A DNA stretch of 26,996 nt from a virus. This document shows, piece by piece, positions 22,573 to 26,996 of the stretch (within the stretch, counting starts at the first letter, position 1; each line of letters starts with the position of its first letter). The notes beneath the pieces are model-generated. The model saw only the letters and a program-made list of their open reading frames with translations. It ran no database searches and had not been told where the DNA came from. The DNA is taken from positions 1 to 26,996 of IMG/VR virus record IMGVR_UViG_3300036715_002102; one strand, 5' to 3'. Both the position numbers and the translations under genes were made by a program.

Positions 22573-23030
22573 TATAGAGTTGCATTTTGGATTGTTGCGA
22601 TTCGAGCAGCTGTTAGGTCACGCAGCGCAAATCCTCGCTTGTCAAATGCGCTAACAGCATCGTCAAACTTATCGTGTAGTTCTGCAATTTCAAGGTACAG
22701 TTCATTGATTTTGAGATACTCGTCTTCTGAATCAATAAAACTGTTCATTACCCGCTCACCAAGAGTCCGAGAGTAATTTTCAACATAGCGACGAGCAAGT
22801 CGCCCCCGGGCAGCAGACACCTGGGCGTCAAGGTACTTCATAATTGTTTTTAGTTCAGCTCTGCGCTGTGCATAAAAAATTGGCCACGTGCTTTGTTCGT
22901 TCAAAGCCTTATCGAGCGCCTTACCTGATAACCGAAGGTTCTCTTCAATCCCCTCGAAAGCTTCTTCAAATTCGACAATTAGTGTGGGAAGATTGGAGAA
23001 TTTATCTCCGAGGTCAGCAAGTCGGCTCAT
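22572..23030 (-). CDS. uvsY: UvsY-like recombination mediator, 152 aa
   Basis: The protein is helical and of similar length to T4 UvsY (137 aa). Its C-terminus DAVSAFDKRGFALRDLTAARIATIQ aligns by eye with the T4 end DAIKSRGFAIKHIQDMRAFEAG, and the gene is directly upstream of uvsW as in T4. UvsY forms hexamers that help UvsX replace gp32 on ssDNA. The central helix set (IMKYLDAQVSAARGRLARRYVENYS) fits this fold. AAGGGA precedes the ATG, which overlaps the previous stop as ATGA. The call rests on the C-terminal motif, size and synteny; it is quite likely. Confidence 0.8.
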   Translation of the reverse strand: MSRLADLGDKFSNLPTLIVEFEEAFEGIEENLRLSGKALDKALNEQSTWPIFYAQRRAELKTIMKYLDAQVSAARGRLARRYVENYSRTLGERVMNSFIDSEDEYLKINELYLEIAELHDKFDDAVSAFDKRGFALRDLTAARIATIQNATL

Positions 23031-23539
23031 TGTGATGTCCCTTTGGTCAGTTGCTGAAAATACAGCAACTGCGTCATTTGTTCTTTTGTTAGTTCTGCAA
23101 TGTTAAAATACTGCGGAATCTGCTTTTGCTCGGCCGTGAGAGGCTCTTCTGTCTTATTCCCCATTGCAACACTCATTAACCAACCCTTGATCGTTTCTTT
23201 TTCTTGAAATACAACTGTCAAAGGAATGCCAAGTGTGATCGTTCGTTGAATTTGGACAGGGTTTTCTCCTTGCACAGACGGCATCACCAACGTAAGAAAT
23301 TGTGACATCTCTTTTGCTGGACTATACGTGATTTCAGCACGTATTACCAATATGGATTGAACGACATCCATATCTTCCCACACAATTGCGTCGGTTGGCA
23401 CATTAACCAACTCAAATATTGCTGAAAGGACAGAAGGCGTCAATGTTTCAGCAATCTCTCGATTGCAAGCATTTCTGGCCTTCTGTCTCTTATCGAATAA
23501 CCCCAACAAGTGTTCGATTTGTTCTAAGTCTTTGCCCAC
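23027..23539 (-). CDS. Hypothetical protein in the recombination operon, 170 aa
   Basis: Function not recognised. The N-terminus is helical and charged (DLEQIEHLLGLFDKRQKARNACNREIAETLTP). The centre is beta-rich (AIVWEDMDVVQSILVIRAEITYSP, RTITLGIPLTVVFQEKETIKGW) and the C-terminus is a Gln/Leu-rich helix (LTKEQMTQLLYFQQLTKG). No catalytic motif is seen. The start is a GTG at 23537-23539 preceded by AGGA at good distance; no in-frame ATG fits better. It overlaps the nucleotidyltransferase gene by 16 bases and ends in an ATGA overlap with uvsY. Its place suggests an accessory role in recombination. Confidence 0.7.
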   Translation of the reverse strand: MGKDLEQIEHLLGLFDKRQKARNACNREIAETLTPSVLSAIFELVNVPTDAIVWEDMDVVQSILVIRAEITYSPAKEMSQFLTLVMPSVQGENPVQIQRTITLGIPLTVVFQEKETIKGWLMSVAMGNKTEEPLTAEQKQIPQYFNIAELTKEQMTQLLYFQQLTKGTSQ

Positions 23540-24588
23540 ATTGCGTCCTGAATGTCAAGCACAAGTTGTGCTGCAAATTTGATGTTCGGTTTCTTTGGAA
23601 GTGATGTCTTTGCGTACAAATTGACACGTACGTCATTATCCATCATTTCAGCGTATTCCACTACTTGCTCGTACGTCCAAGCACCATTTCGGATCGACAA
23701 CAGTTCCTCTGCATCGGGACGCTTGACAAGCAGTTGTCCGGTTTGCAGTGCTTCTGCACCCATTCGAAGCAGACGAACCAAATGCATTGCATGCTTGGTA
23801 TCGTACCCAAATTGTTCTTCCAACGAACTACGCTTTTCATTGCGGTTCTTTTTCCACGTCCAGTAGTTCTCCCACGTTTCCTTCGCTGCAACATAGACAG
23901 AACGGTTGAACTTGACGATGAACAACGGTGTTCCGAGGGCGTGACTATCGCCTTCGTAATCGTCATTTAGTGCACCCGTCTCTTTGTTGAACGGACTGTA
24001 CTTGTCCGCAGGATATACACCGTACGTATCACCACTAAACGGAACGAGACGGTGACCCCGTTCGTAATCCCGGAGACTGACCTTGAACGTCTTTGGACCT
24101 GTAAAATTGTGGACGAGAGAGACAAAATCCACTTGCTGTGGACGTTGTTCAGATTGGGGCTGATTGATCCACTTATTGTGCCCTTTGATCCGTTTCAGTT
24201 GAGCAAGTGCATATCCACTCGTTGTGAATGCGATCTTGCTTGACAAGAGTTGTGGAGCGGCAGCACGCAGGATTTCATACGCAGGCGTGGTGTGTACGAT
24301 GTCTTGACGATCAACCCACAACGATTCAACAACGTTTGGATTGCAGTCAAGTGCAAGCTTCATGAAGTTGGCAAGTTCGTAGATTACCGTATCCTCTTCC
24401 GACGTGTCATTGACTTCATTCAGGGGATAGAACGGCGTGCGTACATTAACTGGGTCAGCGCAGAAAATACCACGAAAATCAACATCAGACATGGGCAAGT
24501 TGGTTCCATACGAGATTGAACCTGCATAGTGCTTGACGATCAGATTATCTGTCATCAGTTGTTGTGCTGTTTTGAGTGTGAATGTCAT
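23524..24588 (-). CDS. RlaP-like nucleotidyltransferase (DNA polymerase beta superfamily), 354 aa
   Basis: The active-site signature is HYAGSISYGTNLPMSDVDFRGI: G23-S with D35-x-D37, the G-S...D-x-D metal site of polymerase-beta-type nucleotidyltransferases, in the form typical of the RlaP family that phages often carry. The helical C-terminal part (KHAMHLVRLLRMGAEALQTGQLLVKRPDAEELLSIRNG) is also family-like. RlaP-type proteins are thought to add nucleotides in RNA or DNA repair or modification; the substrate is not settled. I chose the ATG at 24586-24588, preceded by GGGAGAA. A frame to 24654 adds 22 residues that lie in the regulatory hairpin. It sits between uvsX and uvsY/uvsW. Confidence 0.82.
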   Translation of the reverse strand: MTFTLKTAQQLMTDNLIVKHYAGSISYGTNLPMSDVDFRGIFCADPVNVRTPFYPLNEVNDTSEEDTVIYELANFMKLALDCNPNVVESLWVDRQDIVHTTPAYEILRAAAPQLLSSKIAFTTSGYALAQLKRIKGHNKWINQPQSEQRPQQVDFVSLVHNFTGPKTFKVSLRDYERGHRLVPFSGDTYGVYPADKYSPFNKETGALNDDYEGDSHALGTPLFIVKFNRSVYVAAKETWENYWTWKKNRNEKRSSLEEQFGYDTKHAMHLVRLLRMGAEALQTGQLLVKRPDAEELLSIRNGAWTYEQVVEYAEMMDNDVRVNLYAKTSLPKKPNIKFAAQLVLDIQDAMWAKT

Positions 24589-24607
24589 TATGATTCTCCC
24601 AACGGGG

Positions 24608-24644
24608 AACGAGAGTAGAATACATATTGTACTCCACTCTCGTT
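24608..24644 (-). promoter_or_regulatory. Long hairpin in the uvsX-nucleotidyltransferase gap
   Basis: AACGAGAGT (24608-24616) pairs with ACTCTCGTT (24636-24644). The stem continues inward in RNA with a G-U pair and six further pairs to a five-base loop, 16 pairs in all. It lies between the uvsX stop and the next gene's ribosome site. It lacks a U run, so it is more likely a processing or regulatory fold than a simple terminator. A smaller inverted repeat (GTTGAT/ATCAAC, 24642-24655) overlaps its outer edge, so the two folds are mutually exclusive at the junction. Confidence 0.6.
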
Positions 24645-24654
24645 GATACATCAA
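24626..24654 (-). promoter_or_regulatory. Sigma-70-like promoter inside the hairpin
   Basis: On the minus strand TTGATG (24649-24654) is followed after 17 bases by TACAAT (24626-24631), five of six matches to the -10 hexamer. The start would fall near 24619, at the beginning of the hairpin 3' arm. The RNA would drive the nucleotidyltransferase, uvsY and uvsW genes without the 5' arm. Confidence 0.5.
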
Positions 24655-24660
24655 CAGATA

Positions 24661-25785
24661 TTACTCTGCTGTTGCCTTCTTTTTCCGCCTTGCTTTTGCA
24701 GTTCCTTCTTCGCCGTGTTCTGATTCATCCACTTCGAGATCAGATTCAGCCGTTCCTGCCTTTGTAGACAAGAACATTTGAGCCTTTGCCTCGGCTTTGA
24801 TGAGCAGAGCTTCTGCGAACGGTCCAATGTCTGATTCGAAGAACCATTGACCGTCTTCGAGATAGTACCGTCCAGACTTCTTCTCGATAATTCCCAACGT
24901 TGTGAGAACATCTGCAAGACCTGAATAAGGATCCATTCCTGCTTCGTATGGAACTTCAACAGTAACCACCTGGAACGGCTTGGTGAACCGGGTCTTGTAC
25001 CCTTCGCACTTCATATTGATACCAGTGATTTCCTTGGTGGCCTGTCCCTTGACAGCTTCACGCAGCTTCAACTTCGACAGCATAACGATTTGTGAGCATG
25101 CGTACTTGACAGCATCGCTAACAATCCACACACCTTCGCCGTTGAGAACGTCTTGGTTCTTGTACACTTGTGACGTACATACCATTGCAACGTTCAGTGT
25201 CTTGATGTCTTGAACAAACCCACGGAGCATCGCTTTCAATTGCTTATTGCGTTGTCCTTGATCGCCCTTTTGCACACCCTTTTCGTAGTTCTCTTGTTCC
25301 GTTTCTGTCATCAGCATATCGAGGCTGTCGATCAGGATTAGGACCTGTTCAGAGTCAGCATCTTCACCGCAAGCAGCACGGTATCCTTTGAGGAACTTTG
25401 AAATCACATTCGTAACCTGGGCAATCGTTGTTACTTCGGCGTACATGTACTTGCCGTTGTTGACATCAACACCAATTTTACCCATGAAATCGTCGTCAAG
25501 AGCGTTTTCACTATCAACAACGAGAACCGTTGCACCAGATGCTTGCGCAGCCTTGACAAGGTTCGCTGCCAAGAAACTCTTACCAGCTCCGGATGCTCCT
25601 GCCAGGTCAGTAATACGACCTTGTGGAATACCCTTGAAGAAGCTGCCAGAAATGATCTTGTTCAGCACGTAGTTACCGGTAGAATACCAATAACGCGGAG
25701 GGAGAGCAGATGTGCCAACTCCTTCCATTTTTTCCAAATCCTTCTCGAACGCCTTCAAGAAGTCTGGTGTTACAGACTTTGCCAT
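24661..25785 (-). CDS. uvsX: UvsX recombinase (RecA/Rad51-like), 374 aa
   Basis: Walker A is GASGAGKS at 63-70 after the strand GRITDLA, and Walker B is LILID at 149-153. The catalytic-type Glu region is VVDSENALDDDF, and the DNA-binding-loop neighbourhood is seen in GVQKGDQGQRNKQLKAMLRGF followed by NVAMVCTSQVYKNQD. The length is close to T4 UvsX (391 aa). UvsX coats ssDNA and catalyses strand exchange for repair and recombination-dependent replication, loaded by UvsY against gp32. The C-terminus is charged (acidic then Lys/Arg-rich). GGAG precedes the ATG by about 8 bases. The gene follows gp32 after a hairpin terminator, so uvsX expression may depend on partial read-through. Confidence 0.94.
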   Translation of the reverse strand: MAKSVTPDFLKAFEKDLEKMEGVGTSALPPRYWYSTGNYVLNKIISGSFFKGIPQGRITDLAGASGAGKSFLAANLVKAAQASGATVLVVDSENALDDDFMGKIGVDVNNGKYMYAEVTTIAQVTNVISKFLKGYRAACGEDADSEQVLILIDSLDMLMTETEQENYEKGVQKGDQGQRNKQLKAMLRGFVQDIKTLNVAMVCTSQVYKNQDVLNGEGVWIVSDAVKYACSQIVMLSKLKLREAVKGQATKEITGINMKCEGYKTRFTKPFQVVTVEVPYEAGMDPYSGLADVLTTLGIIEKKSGRYYLEDGQWFFESDIGPFAEALLIKAEAKAQMFLSTKAGTAESDLEVDESEHGEEGTAKARRKKKATAE

Positions 25786-25807
25786 ATGTTTACTCCGTTA
25801 AATGAAG

Positions 25808-25829
25808 GGAGGTAGCCGAAGCTACCTCC
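25808..25829 (-). terminator. Hairpin terminator with C(UUCG)G loop after gp32
   Basis: A perfect 9-bp stem (GGAGGTAGC/GCTACCTCC) closes a UUCG loop in minus-strand RNA, followed by CUUCAUUUAA. The C(UUCG)G form is a hallmark of T4-type terminators. It lies 11 bases after the gp32 stop and before the uvsX ribosome site, so it can let gp32 mRNA accumulate in excess over uvsX. The U run is short, so read-through is likely. Confidence 0.75.
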
Positions 25830-25839
25830 AAAGCCAGAA

Positions 25840-26793
25840 TTACTTGGCTGCGCGGCGTGCACGGATTTGTGCAAGCATTGCGTCAACGTCACTCGAACCC
25901 TCTTCTGTGACTGCTGCCTTGACAGCTTTCACAGGCTTTGGATCCGGTTCAAACGGAGGATCATCGTCTTCATCTGCTGGTGCAGCGGCACGAGCTGGTG
26001 CAGGACGAGCTGCGACACGTGGTGCCGGTTCGCTATCACCAGACGATTCCTTGCGGCCTTCGTCTTGGTAATCTTCACCGTTCAGGTCAGCGTTCAGCAT
26101 TGCACGAACCTTCTCAACGCCAGGGTTCTTTGGCAGCAGAGTTTTCAGTTCGATCATCCCTTCCTCAACCACAACGAGCTCATCTTCCGATAATGAACGT
26201 TGCTTCGAGTGGAACTTCGTTCCCATTGTGTACGTTGAGTACTCACCCTGTTCCGTCTTCTTGATGATGAAGTCGTAACCATCTGCAAAGTCATCAGGTG
26301 ATGCGTCCAGTGGATCATCTTCCGAAGCAAACGCTTCCTTGATGATGTTGTACAGCTGGTAGCCGAGGGCAATGTGCCGAACTTCACCTTGGTGAGTCAA
26401 CCCAGTATCCTTATCAGCTGGCAGCGGATCTTCCAGTACAAGTGCTTGCGCAATGTACTGCTTCTTACGCCAGTACTTCTTGCCGTTGATCTTGTCATTG
26501 ACCTTGTAATAGTCCTGTGACACCTTGCAGATCGGGCAGTCTTCACCGTACATGCTCAGGCATGCAACAGTCTTTTTCTGTCCATTGATCAAAAGGTTGT
26601 GGGACACCTTCTCTACCAAGAAGCCGCGAGAATTGCTCTCGTCCTTATCCGGCAGGAAACGAATGACGGCACGTTGTCCGGCCTTCATGTTCCAAAACGG
26701 GTAGTACTTGTTGGTGAATTGTTCGCGAGGGCCAGATTGCTGATCGCCGAATTGGGCGCGAATGGCTGCGAGTTTTTCTTTTGCTGTTGACAT
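25840..26793 (-). CDS. 32: gp32-like single-stranded DNA-binding protein, 317 aa
   Basis: The zinc ligands are in place: H65, C78, C86, C89 (SHNLLINGQKKTVACLS ... CPIC), equal in order to T4 gp32 H64, C77, C87, C90. The OB-fold core around FWNMKAGQRAVIRFLPD and KYWRKKQYIAQALVLEDP matches the family, and the length is near T4 gp32 (301 aa). The C-terminus is acidic with an Ala/Pro-rich linker (PADEDDDPPFEPDPKP), the arm that contacts UvsX, UvsY and replication proteins in T4, but it ends in a basic helix (DAMLAQIRARRAAK). AGGAGAA precedes the ATG. It heads the recombination operon and carries its own promoters, leader structure and terminator. Confidence 0.95.
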   Translation of the reverse strand: MSTAKEKLAAIRAQFGDQQSGPREQFTNKYYPFWNMKAGQRAVIRFLPDKDESNSRGFLVEKVSHNLLINGQKKTVACLSMYGEDCPICKVSQDYYKVNDKINGKKYWRKKQYIAQALVLEDPLPADKDTGLTHQGEVRHIALGYQLYNIIKEAFASEDDPLDASPDDFADGYDFIIKKTEQGEYSTYTMGTKFHSKQRSLSEDELVVVEEGMIELKTLLPKNPGVEKVRAMLNADLNGEDYQDEGRKESSGDSEPAPRVAARPAPARAAAPADEDDDPPFEPDPKPVKAVKAAVTEEGSSDVDAMLAQIRARRAAK

Positions 26794-26857
26794 AATTTTT
26801 CTCCTATTTCTGTTCTAGTTGTTGTTTGACTTCTCTTCTGTGAATCGATATGTCTAC

Positions 26858-26888
26858 GTTCACATCTGCATACTATCTGTTCACATCT
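26858..26888 (-). repeat. Direct repeat in the gp32 leader
   Basis: GTTCACATCT (26858-26867) and the same ten bases at 26879-26888 lie 21 bases apart, about two helical turns, one copy in the promoter spacer and one just downstream of the -10 box. The arrangement would suit an activator, a repressor, or an RNA element used by gp32 for autoregulation. Confidence 0.6.
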
Positions 26889-26900
26889 AATAAAAGTCAA
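26872..26900 (-). promoter_or_regulatory. Sigma-70-like early promoter for gp32
   Basis: On the minus strand TTGACT (26895-26900) is followed after exactly 17 bases by GATAGT (26872-26877). That gives five of six and four of six matches to the consensus. The start would lie about 70 bases before the gp32 ATG. Confidence 0.6.
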
Positions 26901-26905
26901 GAAGG

Positions 26906-26941
26906 TTTGGGACCTCCCAAATTAAGGGTGCTTCTCACCCT
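26906..26941 (-). promoter_or_regulatory. Two adjacent hairpins upstream of gp32
   Basis: TTTGGGA/TCCCAAA (26906-26921) is a perfect 16-base inverted repeat with a two-base centre. Next to it AGGGTG (26925-26930) pairs with CACCCT (26936-26941) around a five-base loop. The second fold is followed in minus-strand RNA by UUAAUUU and could end an upstream transcript. Both would also be part of the long leader of late gp32 RNA. Confidence 0.5.
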
Positions 26942-26956
26942 ATCTTTCGATGCTTG

Positions 26957-26964
26957 TATTTATG
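26957..26964 (-). promoter_or_regulatory. T4-type late promoter upstream of gp32
   Basis: The minus strand reads CATAAATA followed by C, as at 3063-3070, about 165 bases before the gp32 ATG and upstream of the two hairpins. T4 gene 32 also has promoters of several classes. The remaining bases 26965-26996 show no gene or other signal I can support. Confidence 0.5.
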
Positions 26965-26996
26965 ATTGTTGTTGTAAAAGTAACCAATACTTTAAG

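Noticed and set aside
1-26996. tRNA genes, insertion sequences or attachment sites
   Set aside because: No cloverleaf, transposase, integrase or long flanking repeat was found on reading both strands by eye. A dedicated tRNA search was not possible here.

Overview
This window is a piece of a T4-like myovirus genome. All supported genes lie on the minus strand, so transcription runs from high to low coordinates. The assignment rests on recognisable T4-type replication and recombination proteins: a gp32-like ssDNA-binding protein with the H-C-C-C zinc site, a UvsX recombinase, UvsY and UvsW side by side, and gp44- and gp62-like clamp-loader subunits. T4-style late promoters (CATAAATA on the minus strand) stand in front of structural genes. 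The tail-protein families resemble those of environmental T4-like phages such as cyanophages, but no photosynthesis or other host-specific gene is present, so the host cannot be named.

Right part (about 12250-26996) is the replication and recombination region. In transcription order it holds: gp32 behind a double promoter and a structured leader; a C(UUCG)G-loop terminator; uvsX; a promoter/hairpin; a RlaP-like nucleotidyltransferase; a hypothetical gene; uvsY; uvsW; a hypothetical gene; a free-standing GIY-YIG-type homing endonuclease; a small hypothetical gene; a DnaE-like fragment that ends before the catalytic motif; a small basic protein; a tandem double GroES-like co-chaperonin; a membrane protein with a long VVEP repeat; gp44; two hypothetical genes; gp62; a MazG-like fusion; and a zinc-finger-like hypothetical protein.

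Left part (1-12229) is a late, virion-related region. It opens at a late promoter and encodes a tail/baseplate-type protein, a tail-type protein ending in a Hint (hedgehog/intein) domain, a 67-residue peptide ending in a C-N-C-N-C-N-C-N-C tract, an unknown 304-residue protein, and four consecutive translationally coupled radical SAM proteins, two with complete SPASM domains. A second late promoter follows, then a paralogue of the first tail protein and two more fibre-like genes, the last cut by the window edge.

The most interesting unit is about 3.1-10.8 kb. The Cys-Asn repeat peptide, four radical SAM/SPASM-type enzymes and a Hint-domain tail protein lie inside a late structural operon. This looks like a phage-encoded peptide-maturation system (RiPP-like) or a machine that post-translationally modifies a tail component. 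The peptide shares an HxH fibre module with the Hint protein, which favours a virion role.

A second theme is regulatory. At four intergenic sites (3.03-3.10, 12.20-12.23, 16.55-16.60 and 24.61-24.66 kb) a promoter overlaps an inverted repeat, so that read-through RNA can fold but RNA started at the promoter should lack the 5' arm. At gp44 the 3' arm contains the Shine-Dalgarno sequence. No tRNA, CRISPR array, insertion sequence or gene-free stretch longer than about 210 bases was seen.
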